From CAYFZO01 sp965226235 (GTDB lineage Bacteria; Pseudomonadota; Gammaproteobacteria; Poriferisulfidales; Oxydemutatoraceae), in the NCBI GenBank assembly GCA_965226235.1, contig OZ245335.1, forward strand, positions 868,001 through 932,000: a stretch of DNA of 64,000 nt, in the 5' to 3' direction. The notes under the pieces were generated by a model. The model had not been told where the DNA came from. It ran no database searches and worked only from the letters and a program-made list of their open reading frames with translations. The position numbers and the translations under genes are program-made. Positions 46,061 to 55,683 of this stretch are shown here, piece after piece. The stretch's first letter is position 1. Every line of letters starts with the position of its first letter.

Positions 46061-48411
46061 TCGCCCCCCCCGATGATCGCGGGTTGTTTCGCAATCACAT
46101 GGCCGCTGGCGTCGAGCACGACCACCACCGCCGGCGTACCCACCAATTCATCATCCGCAACCAAGAGGCTCGTGGCGCCCTTTGCGTCGAGCACGCGCGC
46201 CTGGCTCACCGAAGAGCCCGCATCGTTCACCTTTGTGCGCAGGTCGACCGACAGGCCCGGCCGAACGGCCCCAACCCGGACGCGGCAACGCAGGCCGGCC
46301 CAGTGGACCTCTGCGATCTCCACAGACGCCTTGGCGACCGCTTTGCCCGCAGTGGCCCGGATGACCGGGACAAGGCTCTCCTGGAGGCTCAACCCGCCGT
46401 GGGCGTATTCGTGGCCAGCAGTGAAGCACGCGATGCCAGGCGCCACCGCGACGCGCTCGTGTGCGTTCCAATGCCAGCGCACGGTCGGTACCTCCACCTT
46501 GGAACCGCCCTTGATCGCGGCGCAGCGCGCCCACCGAGTTACCGTCAGGTACTTGGGGAGATCGACCTTGGGGAGCCCTCCGGGCAGCCAGAGCCAGCCG
46601 TGGTCCGTCACCACGCGGATCTCGCGCCAATCGGCCTCGAACAAGGATTCGATGCGCTCGAGGAGAAGTTCGACCTGATCTTCGACCCGCCCAGCAAGCT
46701 TGCCCTGCAACGAATGCCCTAACTTGTCGAGCTCGCCGTTCTCGGTCCAGCCACGACCAGCCGGATCGCCCGTTTCATCCGCACCGAGGTACTGGTAGCC
46801 GCTTGAAGCCAGCAGTTTGCGGAAGCGGTCCGTCGTCAAAGACTGCTCGCCGTCCGCTGTCACCGGGAGAAATTCCTCTCCGAGCGAGACGCCCTTGATG
46901 TTCTTCGAGACAGGCGATACCGCTGGCTTGGCCGTCGCTGTGACCGTCGGCAGGCCAGCCCATCGCATCGACAGGGTCACATTCCAGCCCTTGTCCCGCA
47001 TCCGGGAGGCCAGACGTTGAGACACATCGAACCGGAGGCCATCGGCGAACAGGACCACGCCGCCTGGCTCGACAAGCAACTCCTCCAGCGGCTGGCCGTC
47101 GTGTCCAGGCAGAGGCTCCTTCTCGGCGAGGCTCTGGAAATGCTCCGCAGCGGACTCAAGCCATGGCCGGTACACAGCGTCCAATGCCTTGCTTACTGCG
47201 TGTGCATCGGCAGTCGACTTCACCGCAGCGGCGGCGGACAGCGCCGCTGTGTCGACCTTCCAGGCACTATCGGCATACAGCTTGGCTATCTCCGCTACCG
47301 ATGCGCCACCCAACCTGGTCGCAGCAGCTTCTACAAGGCGCGCAATGTTCTCTAGCGCGTTCGCGAGCGGGGCGTGGCCCAGCTTTGCCCAGACCCACTC
47401 CCGCCGTGGCTCATGGACTTTCTCAAGATCAAGCACTCGCTCGCTCGCCTTCGCCGGCGTAGATTCCTCCAGTCCGAGGAGCGCTTGTCGCAACCGGGTC
47501 TCTTCCTCTTCATTGTTCTGAGGCCAGGACGAGGGGAATTCTTCAAACAGGTCTGCCGGCTTTGCCTTACGTAGAAGCTCCGGCAACCTCGGATACAGCC
47601 CAGGCGACTCGGTGAATCGCTCCCATACCGTCGCCCAGGGTCCTTCTCGCTTACCCAGCAGCTCCGCGCCAACCAGCTCGCCATCTTTGTCGGGATCGAA
47701 ATTGAAGTCCGCCTTGCAGCGCGACTTGAACGCGCCCCAGCGGCCCCCGGTCCATTCGGATTTCACCGCCTCCGGGTCGCTCAACCACAGCAGAAGGTCT
47801 TTCGCCGGATCGTTAGAGAAGAGCTTGTAGAAATCCTCGGCCTCGAGGCGCTTGCCTTTCAGCCGGTCGACCGAGGTGGTGGCGAGTTCCGCCAGTGCCT
47901 CCAGCATGGCGTGCCGGGTGGTCGCATCACGCGCGATGTCGAGACCCAATCCGCCTTCATCAGAAACGAGGAACGCTTCCACCGTCCAATCCTTGCCGTT
48001 CTTCTGCGTCCAGCAAACACCCCGGTACTGCAACTCGACCAAGGGCTTGAGTCTATCCGGACATTCCTGGGCCGCACGCAGCTCCTGCCGACTGACACAG
48101 GGCAGATAGACGATGGGTGTTACGCCTTCGGGTATTTCGACTTCCGGCAGCGCCCGATCGATCACGCTTCGCAGCCAGATGGCTGGCCCACTTCGCTGCT
48201 CGGGCTCGAATTCTCCGAGAATGAGAAGCTGTGGAACCAGTTTGCGGAGCTGCGCGATGATCAGTTGCCACTGGGCATCATGGTCCGTCCACAAGACCGC
48301 GGAGGGTTGCACAACATCGTTCGAGTTGTATTTCGCCGCAGCTTCAAGAGAGCCTACAAGCACCTCGATGACCGCATTGCCGCTTCTCTCGACAGTAAGG
48401 CTCGACTGCAT
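46057..48411 (-). CDS. pglZ: BREX type 1 PglZ
   Basis: 784 residues. VLWTDHDAQWQLIIAQLRKL and YRGVCWTQKNGKDWTVEAFL are typical of the N terminus. The alkaline-phosphatase-like core has VVLFADGLRFDVSQRL and IRVVTDHGWLWLPGGLPK. PglZ is required for BREX methylation and defence; its enzymatic role may be a phosphodiesterase. The start follows the upstream stop directly (TGATATG). It is complete, unlike the truncated pglZ start at 54439, to which it is very similar over the first 235 residues. Confidence 0.93.
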   Translation of the reverse strand: MQSSLTVERSGNAVIEVLVGSLEAAAKYNSNDVVQPSAVLWTDHDAQWQLIIAQLRKLVPQLLILGEFEPEQRSGPAIWLRSVIDRALPEVEIPEGVTPIVYLPCVSRQELRAAQECPDRLKPLVELQYRGVCWTQKNGKDWTVEAFLVSDEGGLGLDIARDATTRHAMLEALAELATTSVDRLKGKRLEAEDFYKLFSNDPAKDLLLWLSDPEAVKSEWTGGRWGAFKSRCKADFNFDPDKDGELVGAELLGKREGPWATVWERFTESPGLYPRLPELLRKAKPADLFEEFPSSWPQNNEEEETRLRQALLGLEESTPAKASERVLDLEKVHEPRREWVWAKLGHAPLANALENIARLVEAAATRLGGASVAEIAKLYADSAWKVDTAALSAAAAVKSTADAHAVSKALDAVYRPWLESAAEHFQSLAEKEPLPGHDGQPLEELLVEPGGVVLFADGLRFDVSQRLASRMRDKGWNVTLSMRWAGLPTVTATAKPAVSPVSKNIKGVSLGEEFLPVTADGEQSLTTDRFRKLLASSGYQYLGADETGDPAGRGWTENGELDKLGHSLQGKLAGRVEDQVELLLERIESLFEADWREIRVVTDHGWLWLPGGLPKVDLPKYLTVTRWARCAAIKGGSKVEVPTVRWHWNAHERVAVAPGIACFTAGHEYAHGGLSLQESLVPVIRATAGKAVAKASVEIAEVHWAGLRCRVRVGAVRPGLSVDLRTKVNDAGSSVSQARVLDAKGATSLLVADDELVGTPAVVVVLDASGHVIAKQPAIIGGGD

Positions 48412-48412
48412 A

Positions 48413-49669
48413 TCAGCCCTGAGCCTCTGCAGTCACTCGACCGCTACGCAAGACGAGCCTGAGATGATCCTCCGTCGCAATGAATTCCGGCTTTGTTCCG
48501 TTGTGCTCCAGCAGGAGCGGAATGATCTTCTTGCGCACCCCCATGCCTCTCGCGTCCACGTAACCGTAGTCATGCAGTACCTCGACAATCAACGGATTAC
48601 GCGGAGATCGCTGGCCGGCAATCATCTTTTCCACCGTCATCGAGTTCTGCAGCGCGCCTGGGCTCAGCACCTCCAGACGATCCGCGTACCGCACGACCTC
48701 GATTTCCTCGTAGCGTGTCCAGTCGCGGTGGGCGAGCGCGTTCACAATTGCCTCGCGTAGCGCCTCCACTGGATACAGCCAACGTCGCTCGCGGCGCATG
48801 GACGCATCCACCTCGGCCGCGTCCTCGGAGAGGAATGGCCGCATAGCATCGACCAGACTCTCGATCAATCCGTTTTCAGCAATGACACTGCCACCACCCG
48901 CAGACTCTTTCCTCAGAGCTACCAGCGGCCCATCGATCCGCCTGTCATCCAGCGCCTTATAACTCTTGTCCTCACCTTCGAAAGCCATCCAGCGGACACC
49001 GGCCTGATGAAACAACTGCCGCGGCCTGTGGCCAAAAAGAACCAGCCCCGCAATGGTACAAACAGGTGGACCATCCTGGTGCTCAACCATGAAACCCAAG
49101 CCACATAAACGCACACTCCATGCCTCATCGGTAGTCGGGAGTTCCTTGTCGCCGACAATCGTCTCCAGATAGTCCGTCAGTCGTTCATGACTAAGGTCAC
49201 GCAGGCCACTACCTGATATAGGAAGCATCTCGGCGTGAAGCATGCCGCCAGTAGCAAACAGTCGCGCCAGTTGTTCGCGGCTGGCTAACTGCGAGGTGCT
49301 GCCGACACGTATGTAAGTATCCTCTCGTCCACTATGTCGGACCACGTAAGGCTTGGTCGTGCCCTGGCTGATTGTGATGACCGCAACCCGATGCTGCTTG
49401 TCCACCTGAACCTCCTCGTAGAACGGGAGAATCATGGGGTGAATGTAGCGACCGAAGACCGTATCCATCACCCAGCGTTCGAGATCGTCTCGTTGTATGC
49501 CCGTGATGGCTCCGTCATCATCAACTCCAAGTAGGATGCGGCCTCCTTGGAAATTGGCCAGGGCCACGACCTCTTTTGCCAACTGTTCAGGGCGCACCTC
49601 GTCACGCTTGAACTCCACACCGGAGTTCTCGCCATTCGCAATCAGTTCGAGTAGTTCGGATTTGGTCAT
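48413..49669 (-). CDS. AlbA_2/Schlafen-type ATP-binding protein, second BREX cassette
   Basis: 418 residues. AlbA_2 domain: ENSGVEFKRDEVRPEQLAKE, VVALANFQGGRILLGVDDDG. HATPase_4-like region: VEALREAIVNALAHRDWTRY and YADRLEVLSPGALQNSMT. Such proteins are often called ATP-dependent DNA helicase RecG-like, but no helicase domain is present. It overlaps the upstream trlF-like gene by one base (TGATG) and precedes pglZ by one base, so it is part of the operon. More distant from the other two AlbA_2 proteins in the window than those are from each other. Confidence 0.75.
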   Translation of the reverse strand: MTKSELLELIANGENSGVEFKRDEVRPEQLAKEVVALANFQGGRILLGVDDDGAITGIQRDDLERWVMDTVFGRYIHPMILPFYEEVQVDKQHRVAVITISQGTTKPYVVRHSGREDTYIRVGSTSQLASREQLARLFATGGMLHAEMLPISGSGLRDLSHERLTDYLETIVGDKELPTTDEAWSVRLCGLGFMVEHQDGPPVCTIAGLVLFGHRPRQLFHQAGVRWMAFEGEDKSYKALDDRRIDGPLVALRKESAGGGSVIAENGLIESLVDAMRPFLSEDAAEVDASMRRERRWLYPVEALREAIVNALAHRDWTRYEEIEVVRYADRLEVLSPGALQNSMTVEKMIAGQRSPRNPLIVEVLHDYGYVDARGMGVRKKIIPLLLEHNGTKPEFIATEDHLRLVLRSGRVTAEAQG

Positions 49670-52319
49670 CAGTAGTCGAACCCGTATTTCTCTTTGCGTT
49701 GCATGAATGCCTCCTTGCCACCTTCAAGGATCCTTGTCACTTGATCGCGAATCAGCGGGATATCGATGGAGCCTTGCGCATCGACCGGCATTTCAGCACG
49801 GTCCTCCGACGCAGAACACACGCCGATCCACTCCGCGTCGCCGAAAACCGGGATATTCGCGTTGTGGGTTGCGAACAGGAACTGGCGTTCGGTCTTGGCG
49901 GCACGCAACTCTTGCACGATGCGTTCGGCAATGAAGGCGTTATCCAGGTTGTCTTCGGGCTGATCCATGATCAAAGGATCTGGATTATCGAGAAGCAACA
50001 AGTGCAGGATTGCAGTGCACTGTTGCCCGGTCGACAGGCGATCCAGTGCCCGATACTGATGCTGCTCGCCCGTGTGCGAAACATTAAGCTCCAGGCTCAC
50101 TCGATCCTCGAGGTCGATAGCTTCCAGGTCATAAACCTGCGCGGCTGTCATTCGAATCAAGCTTTCAGCAACGCCGGACGTCAAACCCCATCCCTTGCCC
50201 AGGAGCGCTTCCTTTCCTTCGCCCACGGCAGCGACCAGACCCATGACAGTGAGATCCTGCGCCTCATCTACCCATTTGGTCTTTTGTTCTCCAACTCCGT
50301 GCATACTTTGCAGAAACCCGCGTAGCGGCTGACGCAAACCATCCGGCACGATCGTTAGCCGCAGTTTGCCGGCAAGGCGCTGGTTGAGACCGGTGACTGC
50401 CTTCTGCTTCGCGGCCGTGCGGGCACTACGGATATTCGAGATTTCTCCCAACAGATTGCGGCGCTGCTGTTCCAGTTCCTTGACGAGCGCTTCCACGGTT
50501 TTCAAGCGCGTCTGTGACGGACGAACCTGCTCAATCTCGCGTAGCAGTCGCTGATAGGCGCGCCCAACCTCCTTGCCATCCTTGCCTGCCACCGCCGGTA
50601 ATTTGGCGAACTCCTTCTCGAGCTGGGTCTCGGAGGCTTCCAGCGCTTTGGAGATTTCGGTGATAAGCCCGGCGAGCGATGTCTCTGTCTCGCCGATGGC
50701 CTTGTCGATCTCCCCGAGCTTCTGGCGCAAAGTCGTACCGAGGTTGTCCAGGAGCTGTCGACCGCGCTGTAGCAATTCGGCGTGTGGCAATCCTTCCAGC
50801 GCCTTGTCGCTGAGGAAAACCAGATCGGGCAACGACTCCTGGAATTGTCGCTGACCATCTCGAGTGCGCTTCATTTCCTCCAGAATCCTTGGACCGAACT
50901 GGCGTTCTTTCTCCAGCAGCGGCACTTGCTTCAGCTTCTCTTCAAGCCCCTGCTCTTTGAACTGCCGCACTTGCTCCTCAAGCTTTGGCAACTGTGCGAT
51001 GTCCCTCTCGATCTCATCCTTTTGCTCCTGTGCCTTGACCAATCGCCCACTGTTCTCCCTGAGCTTTTGCAAAGCCGAGTCTAGTCGCGCTTGTTGCTTC
51101 GCGCTCTCGGGAAGAAACCGATCCAGCACGCGCGTGAGCGCGTCAGGACTCCTCGCCAGCTCGTAAATCTCATTCTGGCCGTAGATCTCGATGCCGGGGA
51201 GCAGATCCCTGCCGGGATGGAGCTGCGACTCATTGTTTTGCTCGTCGATTACCCGAGGTGGCTCACCGTAGCGACGGATGACCGTGTAGGGCTTCATGTG
51301 GTTCGCCGCCGAGCGCAACTTCAGAACGACGCGGCCGCCCGCCTTACCCAGATTCTCCTTCACGATCTGATCGCCCTGCCTGATCGCATCATCGCCTTTG
51401 TGTGGGACATCCATCGCGTACCGCAAGCACTCCAGCAGTGTAGATTTGCCGGTGCCTCGCCCGCCAATGACGGCATTCAGATGGCCCGATATCTCCGCTG
51501 ACAAACCGTCGAAATAGCCACCTTCAATGGCGATGCTGTCGATCTGGCTGTAGAAGCGCTCCTGCAGATCATCGCTCAACCGGACTCGCGATTCCGGATC
51601 CTTGAAGGCCATCAGAAAGGATGCAAAACAGGGGCGTGTCATCTTGATGAAAGTCGATGCCCGCAGATCGCGTAAATTGTCGGGTTTCTTCACATCCTTC
51701 GCGTTGATCAACGCCACGGGATGATCGCGCTTGTAATCGGGATTCTTGTTCAATGCGATGGGCTTGTATCCCTGGGGCAGGTTATCGATATTCCCGGGAA
51801 TTTGTGCAGCCCGCAGTCTGGCATCTACCCAGAGGTTGTTGAACTTTCCCCTCAGCAGACCACTATCCAATGTGGCGTGAGCTGCAAAACAGAAGCCCCC
51901 GAGTTCTTCGATACGGCGCAGAAGCTGCTGACCGCCAAACTTGGACGGTCTTACCTCTCCTCTGGGTTGGTCAATTCCAGTCTGCCCAAGTAGCGTTCAA
52001 GCTGTCGTTCTTTTGTGTCCTCAGGAAAAAGACATACCCAGTGGATCTTCTCTGTCGTTGCCACTTCAAATCCCGGAAAGACGACGATGCCGGCTTCGCC
52101 CAGCACCTTCCGCACGATCTCCGCATCAGCCACGCTACCGTGGTCCGCAAGCCCCACGACCCGAATGCTCTCGGTGCGACATGCGTCCCGCAGTGCCGCG
52201 GCATAAGTGCTGGCATCCATGCCGTGGCCCTTTCCTCGATAGTTCGCGCTATATGCATGGGGATTAACCTGCAACGCGCATTTCCAGAACTGCGCGAAGG
52301 TGTAGTGTTGTTCGTTCAT
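49669..52319 (-). pseudogene. TrlF-like PHP-SMC ATPase, second cassette, frameshifted
   Basis: The N-terminal frame (52319-51951) carries a PHP-like domain (VVGLADHGSVADAEIVRKVL, VVFPGFEVA) and stops after LELTNPEER. The continuation (GGQQLLRRIEELGGFCFAAH, from about 51950) is in another frame and ends at 49669. Restored length is about 880 residues. The ATPase part has Walker A GGRGTGKSTLLECLRY, a long coiled coil (about 270-540 of the second frame) and LIMDQPEDNLDNAF plus FATHNANIP. The N-terminal HxH of PHP enzymes is not evident. It starts with an ATGA overlap with the chimeric gene. One lost or gained base explains the break. Confidence 0.75.
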
Positions 52320-54439
52320 GTCTTTTCTCCTGCGCGGTCACAAGCCGCCCGTTTTTCGGCGAGAGTGAAGTGCACGTCGTTGACCCGCTCGCCGGTGAAC
52401 TTGCGGTTCTTCCAGAACCAGGGGTATTGAGCCGGCTCGCGCATCGGCTCCTTGCCGCGGTCCTTCTTCCAATGGATGTTCGGCTTGGCGCGCAGGATGC
52501 CGGCACCCTTCTTGCCTCCGGGGAGATCTCGGGCCATGAAGGGGCGGATATTGAGTCGGACGCCGTCGTTGATGTCCGGCTCCCAGCCGATGGACTGTTC
52601 CTTGATGGGCTTCCAGCGAATGAAGAGGTCGAAAGGCGGTTCGCCTTCGGGGATGGCGATCAGGCGCTTCTGCAATTCCAGCGCCGCAGACAAGCGATCC
52701 TCTGCACCGCCCTGGTCGCGCTTGACGCCATCCTGCTGACGGCCGATCCAGTCACCCAGGTAGCTGTAGGTCAGCGACTCGAGGAGGCGTCGGCCCTTGC
52801 CATCGCCCTCAACTAACTTGTGATAGTTGACCACCGCATGAAAGCCGTCGCGCTTGCGGCCGTCCCAGATGTGCCAAATGAACGGGCGCTGCTGGAACAG
52901 TTTGCCGTGTTCTTCAAAGAATTGATTGCACAGCCAATCGTCGAGGGAGGCGTTGCCGAAACCGGCCAGCAGCTGGGTCAGGATGCCGTCATCCCAGTCA
53001 TCGCCGTAGGCGGCGTGAAGCAGTCGCAGCAATCGCTCAGACGCCGGCCGCTCCCCACGCACCGAGGGGACACAGACAACGCCGTCATCATCCTCAAACT
53101 GGTGCAGCGCCGTGGCCTTCTTGGTCCACTGACGCATTTCCTCAGCCAGCTCGATATCCGGATCGCTTTCTGGTGGCCACCGGAAGCCAGTTAGGCGGGA
53201 GAATGCTACGTGGAGAGGGCTGTTAGCTCGCGCGGGATGCCCGTGAAATATCCATTGCGATGAATCGTCTGAGCCAGGTGATGGCAACCCCTTCGGATAC
53301 TGTTCCCTTGCAATTCTCTCCCACCGAGAGTGGTCGAACGGCACCTGCAAAAGGGTGCCAGTAGTAAGCTTTAGCCGACGATCCAGCTTACGGACCTCAA
53401 GGGCATACTCGGGCGATGACAAGAACGCCCAAAGGGCTGGGAGATCTGAATCCATCTTCGGCCAGACTACTCTGGTATTCATGTCGAAGATATGCCCGGA
53501 GTAGAGGGTAGCTGGCAGGTTACGCATTAGGCTTAGGCAAACGCCGTTCTTACCCCAAGCGTCCCTTCCTTGGATGCCCGCCAATCCGGCACGTCGATAG
53601 TCCTCCAGCTTTCCGGCCCCGTGTTCCCGTTCGGCTATTCGCATACATCGCGAGGTCGTCGCCGTCGGAGGTAGCGTGGAACACGAGCCGCAAATCGGTT
53701 CTTGAAAGAGCCTCCTGCTGCGCGACTTGAAGGCGGCCCACCGGCCTCCGTTCCATTCGGATTTCACCGCCTCCGGGTCGCTCAACCACAGCAGAAGGTC
53801 TTTCGCCGGATCGTCAGAGAAGAGCTTGTCGAAATCCTCGGCCTCAAGGCGCTTACCCTTCAGCCGGTCGATCGAAGTGGTGGCCAATTCCGCCAAGGCA
53901 CCGAGCATGGCCCTTCGTGTCGTCGCATCGCGCGCGACGTCCAGACTGAGCCCGCCTTCTTCGGAAACGAGGAAAGCTTCCACCGTCCAATCCTTGCCGT
54001 TCTTTTGCGTCCAGCAAACACCCCGGTACTGCAGCTCCACCAGCGGCTTGAGGCTGTCCGGGCATTCCTGGACCGCCCGGAGTTCCTGCCGGCTCACCCT
54101 AGGGAGGTAGATGATCGGCGTTTCCCCTTGCGGCAGTTCAATCTCAGGCAGCCCTCGGTCGACGACACTTCGGAGCCAAATCGCCGGCCCTGCTCGTTGG
54201 GCAGGCTGGTACTCCCCAAACGTGAGAAGCTGTGGTAGCAGCCGCCGGAGCTGAGGAATAATCAGTTGCCACTGTGTGTCATGGTCCGTCCACAAGACTG
54301 CGGAGGGTTTTTCGACATCGTTCGGGTTGAACCTGCCACTACGCTCAAGTGACAGCACCAGAGCCTCGACTATGGTCAGTCTGTTTTCAGCCTCGCGAGT
54401 GTCCAACTGTGGTTCTACCTCAAGAAACAGCTGCGGCAT
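52316..54439 (-). CDS. Chimeric ORF: pglZ N terminus fused to pglX C terminus
   Basis: About 707 residues from the ATG at 54439, with one uninterrupted frame. Residues 1 to about 235 match PglZ (TDHDTQWQLIIPQLRRLLPQ to GGRWAAFKSR). About 28 residues of unassigned sequence follow (near 53640-53725). The rest matches the C-terminal half of PglX: IQGRDAWGKNGVCLSLMR, QWIFHGHPA, FIWHIWDGRKRDGFHAVVNY and NIHWKKDRGKEP. Neither the PglZ core nor the PglX SAM and catalytic motifs are included, so no enzyme activity is expected. It is the scar left where two BREX cassettes were joined. A translated fusion could still act as a decoy or be inert. Confidence 0.85.
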   Translation of the reverse strand: MPQLFLEVEPQLDTREAENRLTIVEALVLSLERSGRFNPNDVEKPSAVLWTDHDTQWQLIIPQLRRLLPQLLTFGEYQPAQRAGPAIWLRSVVDRGLPEIELPQGETPIIYLPRVSRQELRAVQECPDSLKPLVELQYRGVCWTQKNGKDWTVEAFLVSEEGGLSLDVARDATTRRAMLGALAELATTSIDRLKGKRLEAEDFDKLFSDDPAKDLLLWLSDPEAVKSEWNGGRWAAFKSRSRRLFQEPICGSCSTLPPTATTSRCMRIAEREHGAGKLEDYRRAGLAGIQGRDAWGKNGVCLSLMRNLPATLYSGHIFDMNTRVVWPKMDSDLPALWAFLSSPEYALEVRKLDRRLKLTTGTLLQVPFDHSRWERIAREQYPKGLPSPGSDDSSQWIFHGHPARANSPLHVAFSRLTGFRWPPESDPDIELAEEMRQWTKKATALHQFEDDDGVVCVPSVRGERPASERLLRLLHAAYGDDWDDGILTQLLAGFGNASLDDWLCNQFFEEHGKLFQQRPFIWHIWDGRKRDGFHAVVNYHKLVEGDGKGRRLLESLTYSYLGDWIGRQQDGVKRDQGGAEDRLSAALELQKRLIAIPEGEPPFDLFIRWKPIKEQSIGWEPDINDGVRLNIRPFMARDLPGGKKGAGILRAKPNIHWKKDRGKEPMREPAQYPWFWKNRKFTGERVNDVHFTLAEKRAACDRAGEKT

Positions 54440-55682
54440 AGATCGTGAGCAGCAGTTCCGATTCATCGATCAGGCGGTATTCCGGAGCTTTTCCAGAAAG
54501 CACTTTGCTTCGAGAAAGGATGATCGGTACTCCTTCGCCCCGTTTGTCCATAATGTGCGTGCGATGACCTTTCAAGTCGTCTCCCTGAACGGAGCAACGC
54601 GCCAGCAGACTGGTGATGGCCTCGTTTCGAGCGGCTTGCCTGTAGGGCAGGCTCTCTGGCGTCATGGTGTTCACTAGAAGCCCGGGCGTGTACAACTCCA
54701 AACGATCATCGAACAACCGAAGCCGCACCTTGCTCCCTGCCATCGAGTAGTCCCGATGTGCTACTGCGTTGGTAACCGCTTCAAAGACTGCAAGCATGTC
54801 GAACTGCGGGATATCCTCGCGCCCGCCCGCTGAACCTTTTCTGGCGGCCACCTGCATGTTCTTTCGAACGAAGTCGCATGCCTCGAAGATCTGTTGATCC
54901 AGCGGTCCAATGATATCCCGCGCATCACGCTGGTACGCCGAATCGGCTTGCGGTGAGATCGCTTTCCCTTGGTATGCGACAGCCTGAATGAAAGCGCTGG
55001 AGAGAAACTGCCGAGGCTCCCGGCAGGCTAGCAGCATACCGGCCACCGTGGGCCGCCATGTTCCGGCATTGTCTTGCGAAGCCATGGCAAGCTTGGATAG
55101 TAGCTGTTCCGGTGTGTCTGTTGAGCGAGTTGTACCGAAGCGCCGCCATAGAACTTCGTCAAGATGCGACAGCGTTGCTCTAGGAACCGGTGTTTCATCA
55201 AAACGAATCAACCGTGCCTGACTACGCTGCTGGAACAGTCTTGCCAGGTGGTCGGGCGGGATCGGCCGCTTCGAGGACCCCACGCGGTGAAAGTATCCGC
55301 CGGGGCTTTGATGGACAAACAGACCTGGCGGAACCTCCACACGAATTACCGGCCGGTCAACCCCAGCACTGCCCGGCAAGTTGATGCGTTCAATAACAGG
55401 CACGCCAGGCGGCTTCATGGAATCCTCACAAGCTTGCCGAACCAGAGCTTCCACAGCATCGAGCCGATCAACTGGAATTCCTAACACCTCACGCGTGTCG
55501 TCATGCACCCCAAGGACCATCACGCCCCCGCGGCTATTGGCGAAGGCCGCCAACTCATCGGCAAGTTCGTCCTGCCCCAGTCCGCGAATCTTGCCGCCGG
55601 CGAATCGAACCTCCTTGAGCTCCAGGAAGTTGTCTTCACCGAGCCGAATCTTTTCCAACAACTCGCTGTGCACTGCAAACAT
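54420..55682 (-). CDS. AlbA_2/Schlafen-type ATP-binding protein, first BREX cassette
   Basis: 420 residues from the ATG at 55682, one base after the TrlF-like stop (TGACATG). AlbA_2 part: GEDNFLELKEVRFAGGKIRG and AAFANSRGGVMVLGVHDD. HATPase_4-like part: VFEAVTNAVAHRDYSMAGSK and FDDRLELYTPGLLVNTMTPE. RNEAITSLLAR and KNMQVAARK are shared with the AlbA_2 protein of the DUF499 module, its closest relative here. Its 3' end overlaps the truncated pglZ start by 20 bp. Probable regulator or effector of the TrlF-like partner. Confidence 0.75.
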   Translation of the reverse strand: MFAVHSELLEKIRLGEDNFLELKEVRFAGGKIRGLGQDELADELAAFANSRGGVMVLGVHDDTREVLGIPVDRLDAVEALVRQACEDSMKPPGVPVIERINLPGSAGVDRPVIRVEVPPGLFVHQSPGGYFHRVGSSKRPIPPDHLARLFQQRSQARLIRFDETPVPRATLSHLDEVLWRRFGTTRSTDTPEQLLSKLAMASQDNAGTWRPTVAGMLLACREPRQFLSSAFIQAVAYQGKAISPQADSAYQRDARDIIGPLDQQIFEACDFVRKNMQVAARKGSAGGREDIPQFDMLAVFEAVTNAVAHRDYSMAGSKVRLRLFDDRLELYTPGLLVNTMTPESLPYRQAARNEAITSLLARCSVQGDDLKGHRTHIMDKRGEGVPIILSRSKVLSGKAPEYRLIDESELLLTIYAAAVS

Positions 55683-55683
55683 G

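Noticed and set aside
49669..52319. Programmed frameshift in the second trlF-like gene
   Set aside because: No slippery heptamer or downstream structure is evident at the break, and an ordinary one-base indel explains it.
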